Shown here: piece by piece, positions 33,448-45,746 of the stretch
How positions within the stretch are numbered: the stretch's first letter is position 1
Layout of the letters: every line of letters begins with the position of its first letter
Assembly: GCF_003545875.1 (NCBI RefSeq)
Contig: NZ_QHCS01000001.1
Coordinates: 1,375,501-1,439,500 of the forward strand
Length of the DNA stretch: 64,000 nucleotides
Source of the DNA: Leptospira stimsonii
GTDB taxonomy: Bacteria; Spirochaetota; Leptospiria; Leptospirales; Leptospiraceae
Direction: 5' to 3'
The notes under the pieces: generated by a model
Seen by the model: only the letters and a program-made list of their open reading frames with translations
Told to the model about the DNA's origin: nothing
Database searches by the model: none
Made by a program: the position numbers and the translations under genes

Positions 33448-34101
33448 ATGAAGTCTCTCTTCTCGAAAAAGCAAACCTTGATTCTTCTCCTCTCCGCGAC
33501 GAGCCTTGTCTTTGTCGAATGTAAGAAGAATGTGGAAGAAATATTAAACGAAGCGAATGCAAGCGCGGATTCGATCGCGGTACTTGATTTGGGTATGCAA
33601 AAGCTGACCTCGATTCCCGAAGGAGCTTGTAAATTTCCGAACCTGAAACGTCTCGACCTTCGTTTAAACAGTTTGGCTTCCCTTCCCGAATCTCTCGGAG
33701 AGTGTAAGAGTGTGGAACAACTGAACGTTTTTGGAAACGACCTCAAAACCTTTCCTTCCGCTCTATCTAAATTAAAAAATCTGAAAGTTCTTCTCGCGGG
33801 GAACAACGATCTCGCCAATCTTCCATCCGAACTTTTGTTCTTGCCGGAGATCAAAACGATCTATCTGGATCAGAACAAACTGATTCTCACCGAAACGGAT
33901 GTGGACATTCTCGCGAGTCTTTCCAGCTTGGAAGAATTGGATCTGAGTCTGAATACTGGAATCAAAAGTCTTCCTGCAAATTACACGAAGCTGAAGAATC
34001 TCACTCGTTTAAAAAGATTGAATATTAAAAAAACCTCACTCAAAGGAGAGGACGCGGAAAAACTCCAGGCGATTCTCCCGAAGACAAAAATCGACTATTG
34101 A
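33448..34101 (+). CDS. Leucine-rich-repeat lipoprotein
   Basis: A 217-residue exported protein. The signal ([16 protein letters not shown]) ends in a Cys at about 26, a plausible spirochaetal lipobox. About six LRR units of roughly 23 residues follow, with the pattern [41 protein letters not shown] and [23 protein letters not shown] proteins bind other proteins. Its position between purL and ileS, 17 and 7 bp from them, suggests co-transcription, but no functional link is known to me. Confidence 0.9.
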   Translation: MKSLFSKKQTLILLLSATSLVFVECKKNVEEILNEANASADSIAVLDLGMQKLTSIPEGACKFPNLKRLDLRLNSLASLPESLGECKSVEQLNVFGNDLKTFPSALSKLKNLKVLLAGNNDLANLPSELLFLPEIKTIYLDQNKLILTETDVDILASLSSLEELDLSLNTGIKSLPANYTKLKNLTRLKRLNIKKTSLKGEDAEKLQAILPKTKIDY

Positions 34102-34108
34102 TATTTAT

Positions 34109-36853
<2,745 letters not shown>

Positions 36854-36862
36854 AGAATGAAG

Positions 36863-36882
36863 GAGGGGGAAGTTTCCCCCTC
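36863..36882 (+). terminator. Possible hairpin after ileS
   Basis: GAGGGGGAA (36863-36871) and TTCCCCCTC (36874-36882) form a very stable G/C stem 10 bp after the stop. There is no T tract after it, so terminator function is uncertain. Confidence 0.45.
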
Positions 36883-36993
36883 GCTACAAACGCATTCGCG
36901 TTTTTCGCTACCCCCTCTCCGGGAAATGGATCCTGATATTAGCCCGGACCGATCTTTCTTTTCAAAATTGTGTAGCTTATCTCTTTGGAAATT

Positions 36994-37440
36994 GCGGGAG
37001 CTCCCGCATTCTCATAATCACCTGAGAATAAAAAACAATCTTCCTCATGAGAGGGAAACTGAAGGTGGAATGTTTTTCAGAGAATCTCTCAAAAAAAGTA
37101 GGAACTCACACGTTTACAAAGGCGAAACCGTTAAGCACTGGGACGATCGGAAATACAAAATCGTCGGAATCCCCGATATTCTTTCGAGAAATTGGATTTC
37201 GAATTTTAGAAAAAGTAGGAACTCACAAGTTTTGTCCAAACGTGCATTTGTTGTTCGAGAACGATATTGAAAGAAAAATCGACGGTTCCAGAATCATTCT
37301 CGAAGAAGTAAAAAGTAGGAACTCACACGTTTACAAAATCGTATAGGTCGGATTGACGCGTTTTAAGCCGGAACTCCCATTTTTCGAAAGATTGAGCCAT
37401 ATTCGAAAGCCGAGATTCTTATAAAAGTAGGAACTCACAC
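36994..37440 (+). repeat. Five-unit array of the GTAGGAACTC element at about 100-117 bp spacing
   Basis: GCGGGAGCTCCCGC (36994) is followed by GTAGGAACTCACAC-type copies at 37098, 37215, 37315 and 37427, spaced 104, 117, 100 and 112 bp. Most are preceded by an A-run and three are followed by CGTTTACAAA or ACAAGT. All are in the same orientation. The whole gap 36854-37716 has no supported gene; short frames here repeat the peptide KSRNSHVYK because of the array. Confidence 0.85.
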
Positions 37441-37716
37441 AAGTATTATAAATTCTATTCAAAGCTGAAAACTTTTTCCGACAAATCAAAGCCCCGAGAA
37501 AAAAAGATTGCATTGGTCTCGATCAATTTTTTTGAAACTCTCGAGTAAGTAAAAATCTTCTTTCAAAAAATGGAAATAAGTTCTTCTTAAAGAGTCGAAC
37601 GATTGAGCTGAGCGGAGATTGGCGGGACCAAATGGAAACGAGAGAATCCCTTTTTTGGAAATCTCGCGCTTAGGAATTTAGGGACCGAAGAATGGAAAAG
37701 GAAATCGAAAAAAAAA

Positions 37717-38457
37717 TCAACCGCCCGGACGATCATTCTCATCGGTAAGTCTTCGAATTTCATTTCTCTTTCTCGGTTTGAACTTATACTGATCCATCTG
37801 ATCCAAATTAAAAACGACCCATTTTCGATTGGGAACATTCTTCACAGTCTGGAACTGAACGGATCCGTTATCCGAAATCTCCGTTCCATCCGAAACGTTC
37901 GTAAGATAAATCTGTTTGATATCGGTCCAAAGAGCAAAATCCAAACCGATGTTCTTGTCGATAATCTCCCTTTTGATCTTCCCAAAGACGAGATTCACCT
38001 TTGTCTTCTCACCCCAGATGAGGGCCGTGGTCAATTCTTCTGTTGAGATTACGGATTGAATGTCATCGTATTTCGTAATCAAAACAAGAATCTTGTTCTC
38101 CGGAAGAGATTTCATCACGTGTGGAAGATCTCTTGCAATGATTTCCAATTCTCCATCGGAAAAGACATGATCTGTAAAAAAACCGAGAGAGGATTTTTTA
38201 ACATATTTGAGATTTCCTAAAAGGTCCTTCCACTGCTCGGGTTTGAGATCTACGGGATGAGAAAACGGACCCGGACGAACGAACTCGTCAAACTGCTCGA
38301 TCTTGGAAGGGGAAATTTTGAAATACGCGACCTCTTCCGAGTTATAGATTAGGTTTTGACTTTTGGACCAGAAAAAGATTCCTCTTTCGTGAACCCAAGA
38401 GCATTGAACGAGGAGAAGAATGATAAGAACAGAGAAAGACTTGAATATTAGTTTCAT
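37717..38457 (-). CDS. Hypothetical lipoprotein
   Basis: A 246-residue protein with a lipoprotein signal (MKLIFKSFSVLIILLLVQC, Cys at 19). The rest is mixed alpha/beta and ends in a basic tail (KFKPRKRNEIRRLTDEND). No family is recognised. Its start overlaps the stop of the upstream STAS gene by 4 bp, so the two are translated together. Confidence 0.78.
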   Translation of the reverse strand: MKLIFKSFSVLIILLLVQCSWVHERGIFFWSKSQNLIYNSEEVAYFKISPSKIEQFDEFVRPGPFSHPVDLKPEQWKDLLGNLKYVKKSSLGFFTDHVFSDGELEIIARDLPHVMKSLPENKILVLITKYDDIQSVISTEELTTALIWGEKTKVNLVFGKIKREIIDKNIGLDFALWTDIKQIYLTNVSDGTEISDNGSVQFQTVKNVPNRKWVVFNLDQMDQYKFKPRKRNEIRRLTDENDRPGG

Positions 38458-38822
38458 TTAGAATTTTGATCCACAAACTCCTGGAAAATCGGATACTTGT
38501 TTAGAAACTCGTCGTTCGTATAAAGGTTCACAATTTTGTCCAGGCCCGATAGTCGAAACACCGAGTTTAGGGATTTATTGAGTCCGAATATATTGACGGT
38601 GCCGTTTTTTTCTCGGATTTGATTCCGTACTTTGATGATGATGCCGATTCCGGAAGAATCTATGAATTTAACCTTTCCGAGGAAAAAACTGATGATTTCA
38701 GGACTTCCGCTTTTTACCGATTCTTCAAATTCGTAGTAGAAATCCCTCGAATTATCCATCAGAATATCTTCAAGAACGCTAAGAACGATATGGTTCTCTC
38801 GAATCTCGCTGCGGATGATCAT
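38454..38822 (-). CDS. STAS-domain anti-sigma-factor-antagonist-like protein
   Basis: I chose the ATG at 38822 (122 residues); a TTG start at 38858 would add 12 residues. The product has the STAS fold of SpoIIAA/RsbV-type antagonists. KVKFIDSSGIGIIIKVRNQI contains the Ser-Ser pair whose phosphorylation usually controls binding to a kinase anti-sigma factor. NIFGLNKSLNSVFRLSGLDKIVNLY is the second family block. No kinase or phosphatase partner is nearby. It is coupled to the downstream lipoprotein gene. Confidence 0.87.
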   Translation of the reverse strand: MIIRSEIRENHIVLSVLEDILMDNSRDFYYEFEESVKSGSPEIISFFLGKVKFIDSSGIGIIIKVRNQIREKNGTVNIFGLNKSLNSVFRLSGLDKIVNLYTNDEFLNKYPIFQEFVDQNSK

Positions 38823-38840
38823 CAGATCGAAAAAACACCC

Positions 38841-38871
<31 letters not shown>

Positions 38872-38943
38872 CCAGTATCTTTCTTGATTTATTTCTCAGA
38901 ACTGCAAATTTGAACTGAGACGCGGGATTGCAAAGGTTGCATT

Positions 38944-40815
38944 ATGGCTGAGTTTGATAAAACAAAACGCTCCATCGGAGTGAACAATCTGGATGATAAG
39001 GCCAGAAAAGAAATGTTCGATAAATTCCAGTCCGCTGGCGGCAAGGTCGTCAACGAAAAGGATAAAAAGAAAGAAGAAGCCGCGCGTAAACCGAGTCAGC
39101 CGAATGTTCGTCAAGGCCAGAGAAGTCAGGCAGGGGGAAGAGATTCTTCTTCTCGTCCGGGAGGAGGCTTAGCAGGGAGGTCCGGGTCTTCGAACGTTTC
39201 CGGAGGAAAGGGTGGTTCCGTATCGAGAGGACCGGCTCCGAGAGATCGTAAAGCTCTCGAAGACGAAATGGGAAACTTTATCAATCGTTTCTCCGTAAGA
39301 ATCAAATGTTGGTTAGGAAGAGTTACGGGATTTTCGTCTTCGGAACTTTTACCCTCCTTCTTGTCCGAATTCAATCTTTCCGGAAAAAAAGCCATCTTAG
39401 AAATGAACTTTGTGGGGAATGATATTTTAGGAAACCCGGCCTACGCGGGAAAGATCGCGAAGGAACTCGACGCACAAAATCCGATCTACATAGAGCTCAT
39501 AGGGAGAATGCACAAACTCTATGACAACGCGGAAGTCAATCAAGTCATAGAACCGCATAACGCGGCTCCCGATCTTCCGGTGGGAATTTCCCGTGTCAGA
39601 GATCCGATTTATTCTATCTTTAGAAAATTATACTATGTTTATCCGTTTCAGGGAAGTTACGTAAAGGCGATTAACCTCGGTTATGCGGCCCTCGAAAAAT
39701 TGGAAGGAAAACCTTCGAGTATCTACAACACAAAGAAGAAGAGGGCGTTGCAAGAATTCGATTATCTCTACGGGACCTTGTTTGAAAAACTCTATCTTGT
39801 CGTTCTTCGAAACGAAAATAAGAATATTCCACTCTTGAGTAATACGATGGAGGCCGTCATCGGAGTTTTGCCTGAGGAAAAACCGGGACAGAGACAACAA
39901 GGAGAAGAATTGGATGAGATCTCGGGAGGTGCGGCCCCTGAAGAAGAAGTTGTCGAAGAGGAAAAGAAGGAAGAAGTCAATCCGGAAGATTCTCTGAGCA
40001 AGGAATTAAAATTCGGTCTGAAGCTAATGCGTATGCTTCCTCTTGATCAACTCAGAAGAAAACACGATCCGAAGGGAGAATATGAACTGATTCCTGCGGC
40101 GGACAAGGCATTTCTAACCTGGTTGTTTTTCAAGGAATTCGACGCGGAATATTCCTTTGTGATGACGACGAAGAAGATCGAAATCAAACCTACGATCGTG
40201 AACGGGGCGAAAGTGGACTACCGAGAAAAGATGGTGGACCATTATGAAACCTCAAGAGCCTCCATCGAACAATTTCGAATCTACGATCAATATTATAAAG
40301 AACTAAAGAATCATCTAAAGAATCCGGGCGCGAACTATATAGAGGCTTCCAAAAAAACCAGCGCGCTGGAGACAAAAAGAAGTCAGCAATCCAGAAACGT
40401 AAGAGTCACCGTGAAGGAATTCGTGGAAAAGACCGGAGAAATTTTGGAAAGGCTGATCTCGGATATGAAATCGAAAAAAGAGATCGTCACGAACATGGAC
40501 GAGCTGATGACCTTCGACCTCATGGAATCTAAGAGAAGACTCAATAAAAAGCCGATCAAACAGTGTATTATGGAATCCTATTGTTATGCGATCGCTCTTG
40601 CAGGAAGACTTGAGAACGGGGATCTTTTCGGCGGAGTTACCGAACTTTCCGCCGAAGAGATGGAAAAAGAATTCGGAATCAAGACGGAACAACCTACCGG
40701 AGAATCGGATCTTGGAATCCCCGGAGGTGGCGCCGGCGCTCAAGGAGAAGTCGGTTCTTCCGAGAACCTGGATGCGGATTCGCTGGGTGTGGATCCTTCC
40801 ATCTTAGGGGATTAA
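38944..40815 (+). CDS. Large conserved protein, function not assigned
   Basis: A 623-residue soluble protein with no signal. An N-terminal basic, Gly/Ser/Arg/Gln-rich low-complexity segment (about 45-100) leads to two mostly helical, ordered regions (about 105-310 and 345-575). These are separated by an acidic Glu-rich linker (EEKPGQRQQGEELDE and EEEVVEEEKKEE, about 310-335), and the C-terminal tail (about 590-623) is Gly-rich. The pattern suggests a cytoplasmic scaffold. I do not recognise the family. It is divergent from the STAS gene, 121 bp apart, and precedes a nitrilase-like gene by 19 bp. Confidence 0.8.
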   Translation: MAEFDKTKRSIGVNNLDDKARKEMFDKFQSAGGKVVNEKDKKKEEAARKPSQPNVRQGQRSQAGGRDSSSRPGGGLAGRSGSSNVSGGKGGSVSRGPAPRDRKALEDEMGNFINRFSVRIKCWLGRVTGFSSSELLPSFLSEFNLSGKKAILEMNFVGNDILGNPAYAGKIAKELDAQNPIYIELIGRMHKLYDNAEVNQVIEPHNAAPDLPVGISRVRDPIYSIFRKLYYVYPFQGSYVKAINLGYAALEKLEGKPSSIYNTKKKRALQEFDYLYGTLFEKLYLVVLRNENKNIPLLSNTMEAVIGVLPEEKPGQRQQGEELDEISGGAAPEEEVVEEEKKEEVNPEDSLSKELKFGLKLMRMLPLDQLRRKHDPKGEYELIPAADKAFLTWLFFKEFDAEYSFVMTTKKIEIKPTIVNGAKVDYREKMVDHYETSRASIEQFRIYDQYYKELKNHLKNPGANYIEASKKTSALETKRSQQSRNVRVTVKEFVEKTGEILERLISDMKSKKEIVTNMDELMTFDLMESKRRLNKKPIKQCIMESYCYAIALAGRLENGDLFGGVTELSAEEMEKEFGIKTEQPTGESDLGIPGGGAGAQGEVGSSENLDADSLGVDPSILGD

Positions 40816-40834
40816 ATCAGGAAGGTATCGATTA

Positions 40835-41554
40835 TTGGCATCCGCAAAAGTAACACTTTTTCAAAAACATCTCAATCAACCCATCTCAAACGAACAAAAG
40901 TCGAAACTTGCAAAGGAAAAATCGGACTTTCTCCTGCTTCCGGAATACTTCCCATTCTATAACTCATCCTCCACTCCGGATGGATCTTCGGAAAAAGCAA
41001 AAACGCTTACGGATGAGTTATTGCAAATTTCAGAATATTATAAAGGTGTAATTATCGGAGGTTCCATTTTTAGAAAGGACGACTCTGGGAAGATGAAACT
41101 TTCGGTCCCGATCATCCAGAGTGTCGTGGTGGTGGATTGGTACGAAAAACACGAACTTCTTCCCGTGGAAAAACCTGCTTTAACGGGCGAATCCGAAACC
41201 ATTTTTATCATGAGCGGCTTTCGATTCGGAATCGTGACGGGAAAGGAAATCGAAAATCCGAAACGTCTGGAAGAACTAAGATCTCAAAACGTAAATCTTC
41301 TTTTTCATATCGACTCCGTTTTGGAACCGGATTCTACTCACGCTCAAGATTTGGAACGTTATGCGAAACTTTCCGCTCAATCCGGAATTATTATCGCGAG
41401 GGTGAGCGGAGTCGGGTCTGCTTTAGGTCGTGTTGGAGTCGGCAGAAGTCTTCTTTCGACTGCTTCCGGAGTCAATTGGAAGGTCGCCGAATCGGAGAAA
41501 GACAAGGAAGTGATCAAAACCGTGACGATCAATGGGGTAAACGGACTGTTCTAG
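40835..41554 (+). CDS. Nitrilase/CN-hydrolase-like protein lacking the catalytic Cys
   Basis: A 239-residue protein starting at TTG (RBS AGGAAGG), 19 bp after the preceding gene. It has the carbon-nitrogen-hydrolase layout: Glu37 in LLLPEYFPFY, GVIIGGSIF, and WYEKHELLPVE around the catalytic Lys. At the position of the conserved Cys (family GxxICYDxxFPE) it reads GFRFGIVTGKEIENPKR, with no cysteine. Hydrolase activity is therefore doubtful; a binding or regulatory role is possible. Two tandem hairpin terminators follow. Confidence 0.75.
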   Translation: MASAKVTLFQKHLNQPISNEQKSKLAKEKSDFLLLPEYFPFYNSSSTPDGSSEKAKTLTDELLQISEYYKGVIIGGSIFRKDDSGKMKLSVPIIQSVVVVDWYEKHELLPVEKPALTGESETIFIMSGFRFGIVTGKEIENPKRLEELRSQNVNLLFHIDSVLEPDSTHAQDLERYAKLSAQSGIIIARVSGVGSALGRVGVGRSLLSTASGVNWKVAESEKDKEVIKTVTINGVNGLF

Positions 41555-41561
41555 AAAAAAG

Positions 41562-41578
41562 GAAGAATCCGATTCTTC
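41562..41578 (+). terminator. Intrinsic terminator 1
   Basis: GAAGAAT (41562-41568) pairs with ATTCTTC (41572-41578) and is followed by TTTTCTT. Confidence 0.65.
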
Positions 41579-41585
41579 TTTTCTT

Positions 41586-41610
41586 AAAGGGATGAAGCCT
41601 GCATCCCTTT
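41586..41610 (+). terminator. Intrinsic terminator 2
   Basis: AAAGGGATG (41586-41594) pairs with CATCCCTTT (41602-41610), followed by TCTTG. It lies in tandem with the weaker hairpin just upstream. Confidence 0.75.
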
Positions 41611-41716
41611 TCTTGTCGTGATAAATAAATTTGTCGGCAAGATTGCGTTTTTCAAACTATATTCTCATGACCACTTCTATTAAAAATCGGACTTTGAATC
41701 CGGACGACTCGATCCA

Positions 41717-42619
41717 ATGAAATCAATTAAAAGTAAGATTAGCAAGTTAGTTTTTTTTTCATTTCGGGATGATCTTAAGCTTACTCATCTTACATTTTGC
41801 GACGGTGATCATTCTTGCACCGGTAAGAAAGAGCTTTGTAAGCGACACAAAGGACCTAAAGAATATCGAGATCGAAGTCTCCGACTCGAAAATAAAGATC
41901 GCTGTTGGACGTTGAGGAAGAAAAGGGCGTCGTTCTTCTCTTACACGGGATCCGGTCCGATCATCCAGTATGTTGGATCGAGATAGATTCTTAAGTTCGA
42001 AAGGATACTCGATCTTACTAATTGATCTTCAGGCACACGGAGAAAGCGAAGACGAGCGGATCCCCCTCGGACTAAAAGAATGTGAGAGTGTAAAAGCCGC
42101 CGTCCGTTTTCTACAACGAACGAAAAATGGAGTTCCTATCGGACTCATCGGAAGTTCTTTGGGAGGGGCCTCGGCTCTTCTCGAGGATATTTCTGCTGAG
42201 ATCCGGTTTCTCATTTTAGAAGCGGTGTTCCGGATATTGGAAGCGCTATTCGAAATCGTTTGGAGCAAAGAATTTTTAAACTCTTAGGATGGTTTCCTCC
42301 ATTGGTTTACGAGTTGGTGCGATACGAACTCGCAATTCCTCGTTCCGGAATTCGACCGATTGATTTAATCAGTAGAGTAAGTTGTCCTGTTCTTATAATC
42401 GCTGGTTCGAAAGACCTCTATACTCCCGTTAGTGAAACTCAAAAAATGTATCGGAACGCACCCGAATCTAAGGATCTCTGGGTCGTAGAAGGCGCGGGAC
42501 ACGTCGATCTATATCGATATGCGAAGCTTGAATATGAAAAGAGAATTTTCAATTCTACCAAAAATACGAAAGAAAAATCGAATGAATCTCTAATTCGAAA
42601 CAAAAAAGGAGCTGATCGG
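41717..42619 (+). pseudogene. Frameshifted membrane-anchored alpha/beta hydrolase gene
   Basis: One hydrolase can be pieced together from several frames. The start MKSIKSKISKLV runs into a T9 tract (about 41751-41759), after which the next frame gives an anchor MILSLLILHFATVIILAPVRK. In the same frame a TGA follows AVGR near 41915. Then come VVLLLHGIRSDHP, and in another frame LLIDLQAHGES and the nucleophile elbow GSSLGGAS. After a further shift near 42250 it reads CPVLIIAGSKDLYTPV and VEGAGHVDLY, giving the Asp and His. All triad parts survive, so the loss is recent. The last frame runs without stop into the next gene. Confidence 0.8.
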
Positions 42620-43139
42620 ATGCAACTCGACTATGAATTAACAATAGAGGACATCGTAAATTTCAATCTCTATCATTTTCGGAATTCAAAAACCTTTAAG
42701 AATAAGAGAATTTTATTTCGGTGGATCATTCCGATTTGGGTGATTTTGGTTTATGTTTATCTCAATTTCGATCAAAGTAATGGGACTATATTACTTTATA
42801 ATATTCCGATATTCTTATTCGGTGCGCTTTGGTATTTTTTTTTATAATCGACTCTATTTCTGGAGAGTCGGGGTGAATTTGAATAAAATGATTCGAGAAG
42901 GCCGAAACAACGGGATGATCGGCAAGCAGAAGATCACTCTTACGGACGATTCCTTGAACGTGGAGACGGAGTTTCATTCTTCTCGATTCAAATTGGGGTC
43001 TATCAATCAAATTGTAGAGACAACTGAATATATCTTCTTATATCTAACCTCGATGAGCGCATTGGTCATTCCGCAACCCGCTTTTCGGAATTCGAAAAAG
43101 GATGAATTTTTGGAAAAGGTCCGGATTTTTGTAATGTAG
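42620..43139 (+). pseudogene. YcxB-like two-TM protein, frame broken at a T9 tract
   Basis: The start ATG at 42620 has AAGGAG upstream. The first frame reads MQLDYELTIEDIVNFNLYHF and two membrane helices up to GALWYFFL, where it stops at 42845-42847. The next frame continues exactly where the intact paralogue at 43650 does (NRLYFWR, then NNGMIGKQKITL, and VIPQPAF). The break lies in nine T residues at 42836-42844; eight would restore the frame (WYFFYNRLYFW). It may be a phase-variable tract, a fixed mutation or a sequencing error. It is a tandem paralogue of the 43650 gene. Confidence 0.82.
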
Positions 43140-43649
43140 ATTCTTTTGTTCTTCTCCTGAATGAGGTTTTCCGAGGCGCGATAAATAGATTTTGGATACC
43201 TTTCCCCAAAACCTGTTAGGGAATGAAAGGGAGAAGGTTGAGTTGGGTTCACGGGATTGACGGAGTACAAATCAAAATGGTACCACAAGACAATGGTTTG
43301 AAAGTCCGGGATTGTAAAAAAGAATCCGTAACGCTTCGCATTTTATTACCAGCTTAAGGAAACTTTTGAGCAGGAAACGATTCCAATTTTGGAACAGGTC
43401 TTTCATCCTTTTAAAAGAATTCAGTCACATTAAAAAAGATCGCTTTTAATTAGAAAAGAACCGATTGGACTTGGATTCGGCTGATATTTTTCCGAAAAAG
43501 AACTTGAAATTGGATTTCCATTTCATTCGTAATAGAATTTCGTAAGCTTTGTATCTCTTTCGGCGCAGACGCGCGATCGTTGATCGAAATCGTTTCCGAT
43601 TCTAAAATACAGAATATTATTCTATCAAACTTATCCGGCAATACACTCC
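43140..43649. other. Intergenic, no supported gene
   Basis: About 510 bp between the two YcxB-like paralogues. No dispersed repeat, long frame or strong hairpin was found. Confidence 0.5.
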
Positions 43650-44177
43650 ATGCAGATCACCTACGAATTGACTTTGAAAGATATCGTAAACTTCAATGAA
43701 TATCATTTTCGACATTCCGAGGTTTCAAAAAAGAAAAGAATGATCGCAAAACTCATCATTCCCATTTGGACCTTGTTCGTATTTTTGGCGTTGAACTATA
43801 CGAACCTAGAGAACCTAGACGAAATTTCCTTTCTCCTCAATATTCCAATATTCATATTCGCAATTGCCTGGTTTTTTCTTTTTGACCGGCTCTATTTTTG
43901 GCGACTCCGAAACAATGTCGATAAAATGCTTCGCGAGAAAGAAAACAAAGGAATGATCGGAAAACAAAAAATCACGTTATCCAAAGATCAGCTTCTCTTT
44001 GAAACGTCATTTACTTCCGCACAGTTTAAGCCGGGTTCGATCAGCGAAGTGATCGAAACAAGGGATTACTTCTTCTTATACGTATCCTCACTCAACGCCC
44101 TGATTGTTCCGCAAGGTTCCTTTCAGGCTTCAGAGAAGAAGGAATTTCTGGAAAAACTTCAGAGTTTTGTGATTTAG
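43650..44177 (+). CDS. YcxB-like two-TM protein, intact paralogue
   Basis: A 175-residue protein. An N-terminal strand segment MQITYELTLKDIVNFNEYHF is followed by two membrane helices (about 34-50 and 63-80) and FDRLYFWRLRNNVDKMLREK. The C-terminal PH-like part (KGMIGKQKITLSKDQLLFET, then FFLYVSSLNALIVPQGSF) is typical of YcxB-like proteins. It is strongly similar to the broken gene just upstream, showing a tandem duplication. Function is unknown. Confidence 0.82.
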   Translation: MQITYELTLKDIVNFNEYHFRHSEVSKKKRMIAKLIIPIWTLFVFLALNYTNLENLDEISFLLNIPIFIFAIAWFFLFDRLYFWRLRNNVDKMLREKENKGMIGKQKITLSKDQLLFETSFTSAQFKPGSISEVIETRDYFFLYVSSLNALIVPQGSFQASEKKEFLEKLQSFVI

Positions 44178-44264
44178 ATTCATCTTCCTCTTTTGCTTAA
44201 AGTCTTTAGCCGGAAGCGGGGAGGAACTGCAATGAGAATCGTCTTGAGAAGAAGGATGTGTCGG

Positions 44265-44410
44265 AGTTCCTACGCAGAACTTTTTTCTTGAAAAATTAGA
44301 ATTTTGTGATATAGAAAGGTCACCCGAGGTTTTCCCACCTCCCAAACTCAATGATTCGCTCCCTATGCGTCGCTCATCAACTCCTCCACCCGAATTTGGG
44401 TGGGACGCCC
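44265..44410. repeat. Dispersed element of about 135-145 bp, copy 2
   Basis: Matches 12604-12740: a GTTCCTACGC box, AAATTAGAATTTTGTGATAT, CACCCGAGGTTTTCCCACC, GATTCGCTC and CTCCACCCGA. This copy has an extra segment of about 15 bp after GATTCGCTC. The rest of the gap 44178-44678 has no supported gene. Confidence 0.75.
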
Positions 44411-44678
44411 GACTTTCAAGGAGGACCGTCGTAGATCCGACAGATCTTCCGCCATTCAGAGAACTTTTGGGTAGGAATGTACGTCCTTTGAAAAGGCTCT
44501 TTTCCGATATGTTCTCAATAAACTTCTTTCTCAACGGAGTTGCGATTGGAAAACAAACTAAACTTCAATCTTTCCGGAGTTAAGGAAACTGAGTCGGATT
44601 TTTAGAGAATCGAAACTTTCGTTTCGAATTCAAGTCCGTTAGACGAAATCGGAAAGCTAATTTTCGGCGACCGGGTAA

Positions 44679-45746
44679 TTACAGAAGATTGTGATCCTTC
44701 ATAGAACTGTAAAACGTCTGGATCGTGACTTTTAAGATTGCGGCCATCGGAACGGCGATCAACATTCCCACAAGACCGAGGGCGGCCCCGCCTACTGTCA
44801 CCGCGCCGACGACTACGATCGGATGTAAAGAAACGGATCCGGAGATTACAACCGGCTGAATGATAAAGTTGTCTATGATCTGCGCGATCAAAACGACGAT
44901 CAAAATCGAGGTCATCAATTCGGTGGAGGAACTTCCTCCGATGACAAGAGAGAAGAATAACGGTGGAATCGCCCCCATGATCGGACCGAGGTAAGGCACC
45001 GAATTTGCGACTCCTAAAAACAAACCGAAGATGTAAAAGTAAGGAAGGCCGATGAAATAAAAACCCGTCGTCGAAACGACACAGATGATCGCGCTCTGGA
45101 TCATAAGGCTTTTGAGATAGTTCGTCATCTGTTCGTTGATCTTATAAGTGACCATCAATGCCATTTCGAAATAACGATTCGGAATCAGAGAAATCAGATT
45201 CTTATACATCCCATTTCCGTTTAGCAAAAATAAGAATGCGAATAGGGGAGTGATGATCATGTAACCGATCAAAGTCGGAAAATAAGAAACGAGACTTTTC
45301 ACTTGCTCGTGCATGAGTTCTGCGATTTTCTTAATGAGTTCATCCGGCCTTAAGGTCTCGTTCCAACTCGCCGGGAATTCGTTGAACTGAAGATTTACAG
45401 TAACGGTCAGATATTTGAACTTCGCGTCGTCCAAATCCTGTTTCCAATTTTTGAGAATCGGATTGAGGGTCGAGACGATAGGAGGCGCGACGGAGTTAAT
45501 GAAGATATAGATCGGAATGCTGATCGCAATCATAAGAATCGCGATCGAGATGATTCTCGGAATCCCGATACTTTCCAGATTGTTGATCGTCCCGTTGAAC
45601 GCGTAAAAAATCAAAAGCGCCATCACGATCGGGACCGCAAGGAGCTGAAGTCCCCACAAAGAGACTACGATCGTAAACGCGACGATCAGAAAAAAAACGA
45701 TTCGAATGAAATACTCGGAGAGTTCTCTTCTTTCCGGATCACGCAT
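44679..45746 (-). CDS. AI-2E/PerM-family membrane permease
   Basis: A 355-residue integral membrane protein of the AI-2E transporter (UPF0118/PerM) family. Hydrophobic segments lie at about 13-50, 60-82, 150-172 and, after the loop around 200-210, five more. The C-terminal region has the family motifs GVANSVPYLGPIMGAIPP (about 247-264) and a late AALGLVGMLIAVPMAA. Family members include AI-2 exporters and Na+/H+ antiporters, so the substrate cannot be named. It overlaps the upstream cNMP-binding gene by 8 bp. Confidence 0.92.
   Translation of the reverse strand: MRDPERRELSEYFIRIVFFLIVAFTIVVSLWGLQLLAVPIVMALLIFYAFNGTINNLESIGIPRIISIAILMIAISIPIYIFINSVAPPIVSTLNPILKNWKQDLDDAKFKYLTVTVNLQFNEFPASWNETLRPDELIKKIAELMHEQVKSLVSYFPTLIGYMIITPLFAFLFLLNGNGMYKNLISLIPNRYFEMALMVTYKINEQMTNYLKSLMIQSAIICVVSTTGFYFIGLPYFYIFGLFLGVANSVPYLGPIMGAIPPLFFSLVIGGSSSTELMTSILIVVLIAQIIDNFIIQPVVISGSVSLHPIVVVGAVTVGGAALGLVGMLIAVPMAAILKVTIQTFYSSMKDHNLL

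Noticed and set aside
37047..37346. 99-codon frame after ileS with repeated KVGTHTF/KSRNSHVYK peptides
   Set aside because: Arises from the tandem GTAGGAACTC array; no start signal.
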